A stretch of 64,000 nt of DNA from Azospirillum sp. SYSU D00513 (GTDB lineage: Bacteria > Pseudomonadota > Alphaproteobacteria > Azospirillales > Azospirillaceae), in contig NZ_JAFIQV010000005.1 in the NCBI RefSeq assembly GCF_017356015.1, positions 1 to 64,000 on the forward strand, read 5' to 3'. The notes beneath the pieces are model-generated. The model had not been told where the DNA came from. It searched no databases and saw only the letters and a program-made list of their open reading frames with translations. Positions 25,752-38,025 of this stretch are shown one piece after another. The position numbers were made by a program, and so were the translations under genes. Position 1 is the first letter of the stretch. The number at the start of each line of letters is the position of its first letter.

Positions 25752-26231
25752 TCAGTCGTCGTCGCCGTAGATCTGTTCCTGCTGGTAGGCGGTCAGGCCG
25801 ACGCGGTTGATCAGGTCGATCTGGGTTTCCAGCCAGTCGATGTGCTCTTCCGTGTCCTCGAGGATCTTCAGCAGGATCTCGCGGGTCTGGTAGTCGCGGA
25901 CCGTGTCGCAGTCGGCGATGGCCGTCTGGAGGTTCGTGCGGTTCAGCGTCTCCAGCGCGAGGTCGGAGGTGAACATCTCCTGCACGTCCTCGCCGATGCG
26001 CAGCTTGTGCAGGTCCTGGAGGTTGGGCAGACCTTCCAGGAAGAGGATGCGTTCGATGAGGTAGTCGGCGTGCTTCATCTCGCCGATCGACTCTTCGTAG
26101 ATCTTCTTGCCCAGACGCAGCAGGCCCCAGTTCTTCAGCATGCGGGCGTGCAGGTAATACTGGTTGATCGCCGTCAACTCGTTGGTGAGCAACGTGTTGA
26201 GATGAGCGATGATCTTCGGATCACCCTTCAT
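25752..26231 (-). CDS. bfr: Bacterioferritin
   Basis: Forms a haem-containing 24-subunit shell that oxidises and stores iron. 159 residues, close to the usual 158. The haem ligand Met52 is present in [12 protein letters not shown]. Di-iron ligands Glu18, Glu51, His54, Glu94 and His130 line up by eye with E. coli Bfr without gaps. The position of Glu127 holds Thr ([10 protein letters not shown]), with Glu at 128 and 129. The ATG has a GGGGGC-type upstream sequence. The 288 bp upstream hold a repeat array and an Irr-like motif (separate entries). Confidence 0.95.
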   Translation of the reverse strand: MKGDPKIIAHLNTLLTNELTAINQYYLHARMLKNWGLLRLGKKIYEESIGEMKHADYLIERILFLEGLPNLQDLHKLRIGEDVQEMFTSDLALETLNRTNLQTAIADCDTVRDYQTREILLKILEDTEEHIDWLETQIDLINRVGLTAYQQEQIYGDDD

Positions 26232-26322
26232 TTTTGAGCCCCCTTGGTGCGGTCCCGGTCGTGCGGTCCGGGCGGCCTTGTGCCCGGATCGTTCCTGGTG
26301 ACGGTTTCATGGCTTGTCGAAA

Positions 26323-26339
26323 GCTAAAGCAATTCTAAA
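26323..26339 (-). promoter_or_regulatory. Possible iron-control (Irr-type) motif upstream of bfr
   Basis: GCTAAAGCAATTCTAAA on the plus strand keeps one full half, TTCTAAA, of the alphaproteobacterial iron control element TTTAGAA-N3-TTCTAAA. The other half is weak. It lies about 92 bp before the bfr start codon, a plausible operator position. Low confidence. Confidence 0.3.
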
Positions 26340-26421
26340 CAAGACAGAGGATCGAGGAAACCGGAATCCGCTGCATTGGGCGATTACCTGCCGCGCGATT
26401 GCGGCACCACCGTCGAATAAT

Positions 26422-26469
26422 GAGAACGCCTTTCATTACGAGCGCTTTTCATTGCGAATGCATTTCATT
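26422..26469. repeat. Three tandem 16-bp iterons upstream of bfr
   Basis: Contiguous units at 26422-26437, 26438-26453 and 26454-26469 each end in TTTCATT and share the pattern NNGANYGCNTTTCATT. The region is AT-richer than the genes. Both neighbouring genes read leftward (malQ ends at 26520, bfr starts at 26231), so the array belongs to the bfr upstream region, about 190-240 bp from its start. A protein-binding array is inferred from the exact helical spacing of the units. Confidence 0.7.
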
Positions 26470-26519
26470 CGACTGGCGCCTGCCAAGAGCCAGAGCCGGG
26501 CGGGTCAGCGCAGGGCGTG

Positions 26520-28724
26520 TCAGCGCCCGGCGGCCTCCCGGCGCCCGGCGGCGACCGCCTCGGCGAGCGCGCGCAGTTCGGGGTCGGCGGCGATCTCCTC
26601 CACGTCCTTGGACAGGCGGCGGCGCCAGTTCGGGTGCTGGTCCACCGTGCCAGGCAGGTTGGGCTGCTCGATCTCGCCCAGCGCGTCCTCGATCTGGACC
26701 ATGACGATCCGGCCGGGCGAGCGGGCGAGGTAGCGGTGCGCCGCGCGGGACAGCTCCGGGGTGTAGGGCTGGCTGCCGTCGTCGCTGGCGTAGCCGGCCG
26801 GACGCAGCCCCGCGGCCGACAGGGCCACCAGCAGCTTGTGGCGGTCCACGCCGCGGTCCCAGACGTCCTTGTCGCTCGCCGCCTGGTCCGGGTAGAGGTC
26901 GAGCCGCCGACGCCAGGTGAGGTCGTGGCCGGTCCAGAAGCCCTTGAAGGTGGCGAGGTCGTGGGTGGAGATCGTCGCCATCGTGGAGGGCTGATAGGAT
27001 TCCGGCGGCTTGAAGCCGCCATCCTCCGTGCGCTCGAAATAGAGCACGCGGTAGCCGAGGATGCCGGCCCGCTCCAGGGCCGGGCGGAAGCCCTCCGGCA
27101 CGGTGCCGAGATCCTCGCCGATGACGAGGCAGCCGTTGCGGCGGCTCTCCAGCGCGATGATGCGCAGCAGGTCCTCGAACGGGTATTCGACATAGGCGCC
27201 GTCGGACCCGTCGGACGGGATCCAGAACAGGTGCTGCAAGGCCATGACATGGTCGATGCGGAGCGCGCCTGCGTGGCGCATGTTGGCGCGCAGCATGTCG
27301 ATGAAGGGCCGGTAGGCGGCCTCGCGCAGCCCCAGCGGCGACAAGGGCGCCAGCCCCCAGTTCTGCCCCTTCATGTTGAACTGGTCGGGTGGCGCGCCGA
27401 CGTTCGCACCCTGCACCAGGATGCTGGCGTCGGCCCAGGCGGCCCCTCCGCCGGGATGGGCCGCGACGGCGAGGTCCCGGTAGAAGCCGATGGCGAGCCC
27501 GGCGTCGCGCCCGCGCGCCGCGGCGAGGCCGAGCTGGCGGTCGGCCTCCCATTGCAGGAACTCGAAGAACTCCACCCGCTCGGCATGCTCCCGCGCGAAG
27601 GCCTGAACCTCGGGGCTGTTCGGGTCGCGGAAGGCCGGCGGCCAGCTCTGCCACATCCACAGGCCATGGTCCTTGTGGAAGAAATGCTCGTGCAGGGCCT
27701 CGAACAGGGCGTGGCGGCGGAGCGCGCCGCCCATCTCCGCGCGGAAGGACTCGAACTCCCGCTGGCGCGGGCTGGACGGCCCGTCGGCGCGGAAGGCGGC
27801 GAAGAGCAGCTCCAGCACGGGCAGCTTCAGGCCGGACACCGCCGGGTAGTCCACCAGCTCCGCATCGCGGGCGGCGGAGAGCCGGGCCTGGAACTCCGGC
27901 CCGTCGATCAGGGCGCGGGCGCCGGGCGTGGAGGCCAGCTCAGGCACCCGCTCCACGTCGATGTAGAGGATGTTGAGGAAGCTGCGGCTCGACGGCGAAT
28001 AGGGGCCGATGTGGTTGGGGTCGCCGGGGAACAGCGCGTGCAGCGGGTTCAGCCCGACCAGCCCGGCGCCGAGCCCCGCCGCCGTCTCGGCGAAGCGGGC
28101 GAGCCCGCCGAAGTCGCCGACGCCCCAGTCGTCCCTGGTCTTCAGGGAATAGAGCTGGAGGCCGATGCCCCAGGTCATCCCGCCGGGCACCATGTCCTCG
28201 ACCGTCAGGCAGCGTTCGGGCGCCAGGATCAGCGTCGTCTCGCCGCTCAGGCTCCCGCCCAGCCCGTGCGGGCGGATCTCCACCGCGAGCCGGTGGTAGC
28301 CCTGGCCCAGCGCCATGGCGGCGGCGGGGGCCAGCGTGCGCTGCTCGAAGGCGACGCCGTCCAGCACCGTGGCCCCGGCCAGCGGAAGCTGCCCCACGGT
28401 CAGGGTGGCGTGCTGCTCGGCACCGCCTTCCGCCGTCAGGGTCCAGGTCAGCTCGGCGTCGTCCAGCCCCGCCGGCAGGCTGAGCGTCACGCTGGGCAGG
28501 GCCGTGTCCGGCAGCACCAGCACGGGCGGCATCATGCGCCGCCAGGTCCGCTCCTCCTCCCGGCGCAGGCTGGCGGCGACCTCCTCGTCGCTGCCGGTGG
28601 CGAGCCCCATGGCGCCGGCCAGCGCCCGCACCGTGGCGTCGGAGGTCTCCCGCCGGTTGCCCCAGATGTCGTGATAGAAGGGCTCGATACCGACCAAGCG
28701 GGCCAACCGTCCGAGATCGCTCAT
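26520..28724 (-). CDS. malQ: 4-alpha-glucanotransferase (amylomaltase)
   Basis: Transfers maltodextrin segments between glucans in the cytosol (GH77). 734 residues. N-terminal helper domains span about 1-180. The catalytic core from about 190 has GIGLQLYSL, GVGDFGGLARFAE and NPLHALFPGDPN, the nucleophile Asp in LRIDHVMAL, the acid/base Glu in VIGEDLGTVPEGF, and TISTHDLATFKGFW. The length matches the longer proteobacterial MalQ type. It follows treZ by 50 bp, so glgX, a receiver-like gene, treZ and malQ probably form one glucan-trehalose transcription unit. Confidence 0.93.
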   Translation of the reverse strand: MSDLGRLARLVGIEPFYHDIWGNRRETSDATVRALAGAMGLATGSDEEVAASLRREEERTWRRMMPPVLVLPDTALPSVTLSLPAGLDDAELTWTLTAEGGAEQHATLTVGQLPLAGATVLDGVAFEQRTLAPAAAMALGQGYHRLAVEIRPHGLGGSLSGETTLILAPERCLTVEDMVPGGMTWGIGLQLYSLKTRDDWGVGDFGGLARFAETAAGLGAGLVGLNPLHALFPGDPNHIGPYSPSSRSFLNILYIDVERVPELASTPGARALIDGPEFQARLSAARDAELVDYPAVSGLKLPVLELLFAAFRADGPSSPRQREFESFRAEMGGALRRHALFEALHEHFFHKDHGLWMWQSWPPAFRDPNSPEVQAFAREHAERVEFFEFLQWEADRQLGLAAARGRDAGLAIGFYRDLAVAAHPGGGAAWADASILVQGANVGAPPDQFNMKGQNWGLAPLSPLGLREAAYRPFIDMLRANMRHAGALRIDHVMALQHLFWIPSDGSDGAYVEYPFEDLLRIIALESRRNGCLVIGEDLGTVPEGFRPALERAGILGYRVLYFERTEDGGFKPPESYQPSTMATISTHDLATFKGFWTGHDLTWRRRLDLYPDQAASDKDVWDRGVDRHKLLVALSAAGLRPAGYASDDGSQPYTPELSRAAHRYLARSPGRIVMVQIEDALGEIEQPNLPGTVDQHPNWRRRLSKDVEEIAADPELRALAEAVAAGRREAAGR

Positions 28725-28774
28725 TCACTTCCCCCTGCGCAGCAACCGGCCGGCCCGTCCGGCCTCATCCGGAA

Positions 28775-30610
28775 TCAGGCCCGGCTGTCCAGAAACCACA
28801 GCGCCGACCAGCCTTCCAGCCCGCCTTTCGACAGCCCCTCCGAAAGTCCGGGTTCGCTCTCCGCCACCAGCCGCCCCTCCGGCACGGCGACATCCGCGGC
28901 CGGGGCGCCACCGAGGTTGGCGACCAGCGTCCAGCGGCTGCCGTCGCCGAGCGTCCATTCGACGGCGAAGGCGGCGTCCCGGCGCCAGACGACCCCGCTC
29001 TTCGAGCCCACCCCGGCCAGCCGCGGCGCCAGCTCCGAGGCGCGGGCGCGCAGCAGCCGGCGGGTGAAGTCCAGCCAGGCGGAGTGAGGATCGCGCGAGC
29101 GCGCCTCCCAGTCCAGCTTCGATCGCTCGAAGGTGGCGGGAGAGTTGGGGTCGGGGATGCGTTCCCGGTTCTTTTCGTCGGCGAATTCGGGGAAGCGGGC
29201 GAACTCGCGCCGCCGCCCCTCGCGCACCGCGTCGGCCAGATCGCCGTGGAAGTCGCAGAAGAAGGCGAAGGGCCGCACCTCGCCCCACTCCTCGCCCATG
29301 TAGAGCATCGGCACGGTCGGGGCGAGCAGCGTCACCGCCATCAGCGCGCGCAGCCGGCGGTGGTCCGCCATAGCCGCCAGCCGGTCGCCGAAGGCGCGGT
29401 TGCCGATCTGGTCGTGGTTCTGCAGGAAGTTCACGAAGGCCAGCGGCGGCAGGTGGGCCGAGGGCTCGCCGCGCGGCTCGCCGTCGCGGTAGGCCGAGGG
29501 GTCGCCCTGGTAGATGAAGCCGTCCGTCAGGGAGCGCAGGATCTGGTCGATCGGGCTCTTGGCGTATTCGCTGTAATAGCCGCTTGCCTCGTCGGTGACC
29601 AGCGTGTGGGCCGCATGGTGGTAGTCGTCGTTCCACTGGGCGGTGTAGTGGACCGGCGTGCCGTCCGCGCCGCGCTCGAGCAGGTGGGCGATGTTGTCGT
29701 CGTTCTCCAGCACCAGATGGACGTGGCGGTCGCGGCCGGGGCCGGAGCGCACCCGCTCGGCCAGCTCCTCCAGGAAGTGCTTGTCGCTGTCGTCGATGAT
29801 CGCGTGGACCGCGTCGAAACGCAGCCCGTCGAAGCGGAACTCCTCCAGCCAATAAAGGGTGTTGTGGATGAAGAAGTCGCGCACCGGCCGCGACGATTCG
29901 CCGTCGTAGTTGATGGCGGCACCCCAGGGGGTGTGGTGACGTTCGGTGAAGAACTTGCCCGCATAGGCGTTGAGGTAGTTCCCCTCCGGCCCGAAGTGGT
30001 TGTAGACGACGTCGAGGAAGACCATCAGCCCGCGCTCGTGCGCGGCGTCGATCAGGGCCTTCAGGTCGTCCGGCGTGCCGTAGGCGGAGTCGGGCGCGTA
30101 GGGCAGCACGCCGTCATAGCCCCAGTTGCGCGTGCCGGCGAAATCCGCCAGCGGCAGCAGCTCGATCGCCGTGACGCCGACATCGACCAGATGGTCCAGC
30201 TTGTCGATGGCGGCCAAGAAGGTGCCGTCGGGCGTGAAGGTGCCGACATGCAGCTCGTACAGCACGGCCTCGTTCCAGGGGCGCCCGGTCCAGCCCTCGT
30301 TGCGCCAGCGGTAGGCGCCGGGGTCCATGACGACGCTCGGCCCGCTGGTGTCGCGCGGCTGGAAGCGCGAGGCGGGATCGGGGACCTTCAGCCCGTCGGG
30401 CAGCACGAAACGGTATTCGGTGCCGGCCGTGGCATGGTCCGTGGTCAGCTCGAACCAGCCCTCCCCGGCGGCGGCCATCTCCAGCCGCTCCCCCTCCCCA
30501 AGCTCGACGGAGACCGCCGGCGCGCTGGGAGCCCAAAGGCGGAAACGGACGCTCCCATCCGGCTGGAGCTGCGCACCGAAGGGCATGGCGTGGGAGGTGG
30601 GTCGGGTCAT
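28775..30610 (-). CDS. treZ: Malto-oligosyltrehalose trehalohydrolase
   Basis: Releases trehalose from maltooligosyl-trehalose made by TreY. The 611-residue GH13 protein has an N-terminal carbohydrate-binding fold (VRFRLWAPSAPAVSVELG), then the barrel with YELHVGTFTPDGTF, NWGYDGVLPYAPDSAYG, VYNHFGPEGNYL, RFDAVHAIID (nucleophile Asp), LVLENDDN (acid Glu) and FLQNHDQIGNR. The WNEAVLYELHVGTFTP block and the PEGNYL loop separate TreZ from GlgB and GlgX. The ATG at 30608-30610 matches the family start. The partner treY is not in this window. Confidence 0.92.
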   Translation of the reverse strand: MTRPTSHAMPFGAQLQPDGSVRFRLWAPSAPAVSVELGEGERLEMAAAGEGWFELTTDHATAGTEYRFVLPDGLKVPDPASRFQPRDTSGPSVVMDPGAYRWRNEGWTGRPWNEAVLYELHVGTFTPDGTFLAAIDKLDHLVDVGVTAIELLPLADFAGTRNWGYDGVLPYAPDSAYGTPDDLKALIDAAHERGLMVFLDVVYNHFGPEGNYLNAYAGKFFTERHHTPWGAAINYDGESSRPVRDFFIHNTLYWLEEFRFDGLRFDAVHAIIDDSDKHFLEELAERVRSGPGRDRHVHLVLENDDNIAHLLERGADGTPVHYTAQWNDDYHHAAHTLVTDEASGYYSEYAKSPIDQILRSLTDGFIYQGDPSAYRDGEPRGEPSAHLPPLAFVNFLQNHDQIGNRAFGDRLAAMADHRRLRALMAVTLLAPTVPMLYMGEEWGEVRPFAFFCDFHGDLADAVREGRRREFARFPEFADEKNRERIPDPNSPATFERSKLDWEARSRDPHSAWLDFTRRLLRARASELAPRLAGVGSKSGVVWRRDAAFAVEWTLGDGSRWTLVANLGGAPAADVAVPEGRLVAESEPGLSEGLSKGGLEGWSALWFLDSRA

Positions 30611-30743
30611 GGCGGGCTGTTCTCGCGGGTATGGTTGGGTCCGGCACGCGAACAACAACGAACCCGCGGGATTGCTCCACCGCACGAAAGACAGAAGGCC
30701 GAATGAGCCGGATGGCGGCTCCGGGCGGCTCCGGAAGGATGGC

Positions 30744-31826
30744 TCAGGCCGCCGAGGCCGCCTCTTCCCCGGCAGGGTTCGAGTCGGCCGGGACGGATGC
30801 CGGAGCGGATGCCGCCGCGCGCTCGGCGGCCTTGGCCTGAACCATCTGCTCCAGCCGGGCGCGATAGCCGGCGACGGCGGACCGCACCTCCTGCTCCATC
30901 GCCGCGCGGGGGCGGCCGGGATCGGCGCCCTGCATGAGGTCGCCGGCGAGTTCCCAGGCCGTCTCCAGCTTGGCGGCCGGCACCGGCCCCGCCTCGGCGA
31001 GCCCGCGGATCTCCTCGGCGATGGCGCGCAGCTCGGCGCAGCTCTTGTGGACCGGCATGGCCTCGGCCTCGCCGTTCTCCGCGCCGGGCTTCGCGTGGGC
31101 CATGTGCAGGCGCCGCGCCATCTCCTCGGCGAAGCCCGGAACGCGGGCCAGATGCTCCACGGCCATGCGCTCGGGCGGCGACGCCGCCAGGCCGGGCGTG
31201 GCGAAATCCACCAGGAAGGCGATCTGGATGGCGAGGCGCACCAGCTTCTGCGTGTTGACCTGCAGGCCGGCCTTGGCCAGGAAGGGCCGGAGCTGGGCCG
31301 GGGTGGCGCCGCGCACCGCCTTCAGCCGCAGCGTGTTGGGCGCGTCGATCAGCGGCACCTGGGTGCCCTCGCGCGGCGACTTGCGGCGGTCGGGGCCGAT
31401 GTAGTCCGCCGTCACCACGAAGCTCTTGCGCGCCTCGATCAGGGCGGTGATGCGGTCCTGCACCTGCTTGGGCGAGACCGGCTTCATCAGCAGGTCGTCG
31501 GCGCCGGAGTTGCTGACGCGCAGCAGCAGCGCCTGGGTCGGCTGCCAGGTGGTGACGACGATGCCCGCGAAGGGGTTCTGGGTCGCCGGGTCGTTGCGCA
31601 GGGCGCGGACCAGCTTGAAGGCCTCGGCGAGGTCGTCGCCGTCCGAGCTGACGATGATCAGGTCGGGCGTGGCGCCGGCCAGGAGCGGCCCCGCCTCGCG
31701 GATCGAGCTGTAGGTTTCCACCTTGCCGACGCCAAGGCGGGTCAGCACCTCGCGGAACATGCGCAGGGTGCTGTGCTGCGAGTCGAGAACGGCGGCCTCG
31801 ACCTGGGAGAAATCGTAAGCGCGCAT
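30744..31826 (-). CDS. Receiver-like regulator lacking the phospho-aspartate
   Basis: 360 residues. Residues 1-130 have the receiver fold: VEAAVLDSQHSTLRMFREVL, then PDLIIVSSDGDD, the Thr in GIVVTTW and the Lys in DDLLMKPVSPKQV. At the end of the third strand, where Asp should accept phosphate, the protein has Ser (DLIIVSSDG), so classical phosphorylation is unlikely unless a shifted Asp is used. The rest is helical, with YIGPDRRKSPREG, a motif seen in several alphaproteobacterial response regulators, and ends in an Ala-rich tail. It lies between glgX and treZ, so a role in glucan or trehalose control is inferred from position only. Confidence 0.75.
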   Translation of the reverse strand: MRAYDFSQVEAAVLDSQHSTLRMFREVLTRLGVGKVETYSSIREAGPLLAGATPDLIIVSSDGDDLAEAFKLVRALRNDPATQNPFAGIVVTTWQPTQALLLRVSNSGADDLLMKPVSPKQVQDRITALIEARKSFVVTADYIGPDRRKSPREGTQVPLIDAPNTLRLKAVRGATPAQLRPFLAKAGLQVNTQKLVRLAIQIAFLVDFATPGLAASPPERMAVEHLARVPGFAEEMARRLHMAHAKPGAENGEAEAMPVHKSCAELRAIAEEIRGLAEAGPVPAAKLETAWELAGDLMQGADPGRPRAAMEQEVRSAVAGYRARLEQMVQAKAAERAAASAPASVPADSNPAGEEAASAA

Positions 31827-31955
31827 GATCCGTTGCCCATTGCCCCGGCGATTGTCATCCGGCGATCACAATAGGTGCGCAATCGTTAAGCGAATCTGAG
31901 CGCGACGGCTCTTGTGCCGGGTGGTGGTCCGGGCGCCCGGCAAGCCTTGGGCATT

Positions 31956-31984
31956 CAGGCCTTGTGCGGTCAGGCCTTGTGCGG

Positions 31985-31985
<1 letters not shown>
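31956..31985. repeat. 15-bp direct repeat, two copies
   Basis: CAGGCCTTGTGCGGT occurs twice in tandem (31956-31970 and 31971-31985) and a third copy begins with CAGGCT. It sits against the glgX stop codon. No function is evident. Confidence 0.6.
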
Positions 31986-34147
<2,162 letters not shown>

Positions 34148-34528
34148 CAGGACAGGACCTCGAAGCGGTGCGTGATCCCGGGGAGGAGCCGGGCCAGGGT
34201 GTCCGCCTTTAACCGCGAGCCGAAACCATGGTCCCTGCAATAAAGGATTAGAAACCCAATTCCGTCAAGGGGTTCGGCAGCTTTTGTCACAAGTTGAAGG
34301 AGAACCCGCCCCGCCGCGGACCGGCGCACCCTTCCCTTTCCGCGGAGCCGGAGGGGCCGGCGCACCGCCTTGCGCGATGATCCGCCCGGCCTTTTCCGCC
34401 GCCTTCGCCCGTATGGCCGGAAAGGCGGACGCGGTCCGGGCTTCAACACGCCCGGACCGCCGATGGTTGCGGCCCGATGGTTTGCAGCCCAGTGGTTACA
34501 GATTGTTCGCGCGATGAGCATAAGCGCC
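34148..34528. other. Intergenic region between glgX and the leuA leader
   Basis: About 380 bp with no convincing gene on either strand. It contains the glgX promoter side and a stable hairpin at 34431-34460 (separate entry). The rest shows no recognised structure. Confidence 0.6.
34431..34460. other. Perfect 11-bp stem hairpin upstream of the leuA leader
   Basis: GCGGTCCGGGC at 34431-34441 pairs exactly with GCCCGGACCGC at 34450-34460 around an 8-base loop. No T tract follows, so it is not a classical terminator. It may be an operator or an RNA structure. Confidence 0.5.
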
Positions 34529-34557
34529 TTGACAGGAACGCCCTTGCCTTTGCACAG
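34529..34557 (+). promoter_or_regulatory. Possible promoter for the leuA leader transcript
   Basis: CTTGACA at 34528-34534 is an exact alphaproteobacterial -35 sequence. The -10 about 17 bases on is weak (GCACAG region). If this promoter is used, the transcript would start only a few bases before the leader peptide ATG. Confidence 0.35.
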
Positions 34558-34565
34558 TGCGCGCC

Positions 34566-34622
34566 ATGTTGACTTTCGACCGCACGACCGCACTGCTTCG
34601 ACTTATCGTCCCGGCGCTCTGA
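34566..34622 (+). CDS. leuL: Leucine-rich leader peptide of the leuA operon, 18 residues
   Basis: The frame ATG to TGA encodes MLTFDRTTALLRLIVPAL: five Leu in 18 residues plus Ile and Val, with a Leu-Leu-Arg-Leu-Ile-Val core. It stands alone, about 250 bp before leuA on the same strand, and is followed by a large hairpin. This is the layout of a ribosome-mediated attenuator in which scarcity of charged leucyl-tRNA stalls the ribosome in the Leu codons and lets transcription continue into leuA. No ribosome-binding site is seen, so translation may be leaderless. Confidence 0.6.
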   Translation: MLTFDRTTALLRLIVPAL

Positions 34623-34743
34623 CAGCGTCCGGGTCCGCCTGCGTTCGTTCATCCATCATCGGCCGAAGTCACTCTCCCATGTCCGCCACTCGTGTCTGTC
34701 CGCCCATCCGCCCCATTCCGGCGGAGCGCGCCCCGCGACTTAG

Positions 34744-36567
<1,824 letters not shown>

Positions 36568-36590
36568 GGGGCGGAGCGTCTCTGGACGTT

Positions 36591-36615
36591 GCCAAGGGGC
36601 GGCCTGCCCCTTGGC
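36591..36615 (+). terminator. Terminator-like hairpin after leuA
   Basis: GCCAAGGGGC and GCCCCTTGGC form a perfect 10-bp stem with a 5-base loop, 24 bp after the leuA stop. No T tract follows, so it may rely on Rho. Confidence 0.5.
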
Positions 36616-36690
36616 GATCCTGATGCCCCTTATCAGAACAGCTCGCTGTGCGATTCGCCTGGGTGTCGATGAAGCATTGAAAGGTGTCCC

Positions 36691-36888
36691 ATGGCTCCCA
36701 CCGATGTCGTCCGCCCTCAAAACGACCCCGATCTGAAGCGGGAAGCCGCCGAACGCGCCCTGCCCTTCGAGGTGCGTGTTCCGAACGAGACAACGCAGGC
36801 GGCCCTACATGCGGCACGACGCAGCGAGGTCGCCCGGTTCGACGATGTCGCCGGCCTGATGGCCGACCTCAACGACGACGAGGAATAA
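36691..36888 (+). CDS. RelB-like antitoxin without an adjacent toxin, 65 residues
   Basis: The C-terminal half reads VRVPNETTQAALHAARRSEV and then ARFDDVAGLMADL, which resembles the toxin-wrapping tail of RelB/DinJ-type antitoxins. The N-terminus has acidic and basic residues but no clear ribbon-helix-helix. The ATG follows AAAGGTG. The 150 bp downstream, up to hldD, encode no toxin on either strand, so it is either an orphan antitoxin that neutralises a distant toxin or a remnant. Its family assignment is by pattern only. Confidence 0.6.
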   Translation: MAPTDVVRPQNDPDLKREAAERALPFEVRVPNETTQAALHAARRSEVARFDDVAGLMADLNDDEE

Positions 36889-37038
36889 CGCGGGCAAGCC
36901 GGCGTAAGCCGGCTGTCGGTTTGGACCGCCGCGCCCCTTCCCCGTGGCCGGCGCGCCTTGCCGCGCCGCCAAGCGCCCCCTATAAGGGCCACATCCATAA
37001 CGGCCGGGCCTGGGTGCCCGGCGGCGGAGGCGGATGGC

Positions 37039-38025
37039 ATGATCGTGGTCACCGGCGGGGCCGGCTTCATCGGTTCGAACCTCGTGGCGGCGCTCGCGGA
37101 GCGCGGCGTCACGAACGTCGCGGTGGCCGACCGTTTCCGCGACGGGGAGAAGTGGCAGAACCTCGCCAAGCGCGAGGTCGCCGCCCTGGTGGCGCCGGAG
37201 GACACGCTGGCCTTCCTCGACCAGCACGCGGCCGAGGTGGAGGTCGTCTTCCATCTGGGTGCCGTCTCCGCCACCACCGAGCGCGACGTGGACAAGATCG
37301 TCGCCAACAACGTGGCCCTGACGCTGGATCTCTGGCGCTGGTGCGCCTGGCGCGGGGCACGGCTGATCTACGCCTCTTCGGCGGCCACATACGGCGACGG
37401 CTCCGCCGGCTTCGACGACGACGGCACGCCCGAGGGTCTGGCGCGGCTGCGCCCGCTGAACGCCTATGGCTGGTCCAAGCATCTGGTGGACCGCCGCATC
37501 GCCCGCGCCATCGCCGAAGGGGACCAGGCCCCGCCGCAATGGGCCGGACTGAAGTTCTTCAACGTCTACGGCCCGAACGAGCGGCACAAGGGCGACATGA
37601 TGAGCGTCGTCGCCAAGCTGTACCCACAGCTCGCCGCGGGGGAGCCGGCGCGGCTGTTCCGCTCCCACCGCGACGGCTTCGAGGACGGCGGGCAGCTGCG
37701 CGACTTCATCTTCGTGGAGGATTGCGTGGCCGTGATGCTCTGGCTGCTCGACCATCCGGAGGTCAACGGCCTCTTCAACGTCGGCACGGGCAAGGCGCGC
37801 AGCTTCCGGGACCTGGCGCTCGCCACCTTCGCGGCGTTGGGTCGGGAGCCGCGCATCGAGTATTTCGACATGCCCGAGCATCTCCAGGGCAAGTACCAGT
37901 ATTTCACCGAGGCGAAGACCGAGCGGCTGCGCGCCGCCGGCTTCGACCGGCCCTTCACCGAGCTGGAGGACGGGGTGCGCCGCTACGTCCGGGACTTCCT
38001 GGCCCGCCCGGACCCGTACCGCTGA
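37039..38025 (+). CDS. hldD: ADP-L-glycero-D-manno-heptose 6-epimerase
   Basis: Makes the heptose donor for the lipopolysaccharide core. The 328-residue short-chain dehydrogenase has TGGAGFIGSNL at the N-terminus for NADP, HLGAVSATTE near 75, SSAATYGDG near 117 and the catalytic pair in NAYGWSKHL (Tyr-x-x-x-Lys). GRLFR-type sugar-binding residues appear in ARLFRSHRDGFEDGGQLRDF, a hallmark of HldD. The ATG is preceded by GGAGG. It stands alone between leuA and lgt; other heptose genes are outside the window. Confidence 0.93.
   Translation: MIVVTGGAGFIGSNLVAALAERGVTNVAVADRFRDGEKWQNLAKREVAALVAPEDTLAFLDQHAAEVEVVFHLGAVSATTERDVDKIVANNVALTLDLWRWCAWRGARLIYASSAATYGDGSAGFDDDGTPEGLARLRPLNAYGWSKHLVDRRIARAIAEGDQAPPQWAGLKFFNVYGPNERHKGDMMSVVAKLYPQLAAGEPARLFRSHRDGFEDGGQLRDFIFVEDCVAVMLWLLDHPEVNGLFNVGTGKARSFRDLALATFAALGREPRIEYFDMPEHLQGKYQYFTEAKTERLRAAGFDRPFTELEDGVRRYVRDFLARPDPYR

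Noticed and set aside
36889-37038. A toxin gene partner for the RelB-like antitoxin
   Set aside because: The gap to hldD encodes nothing plausible on either strand; it is GC-rich leader sequence.
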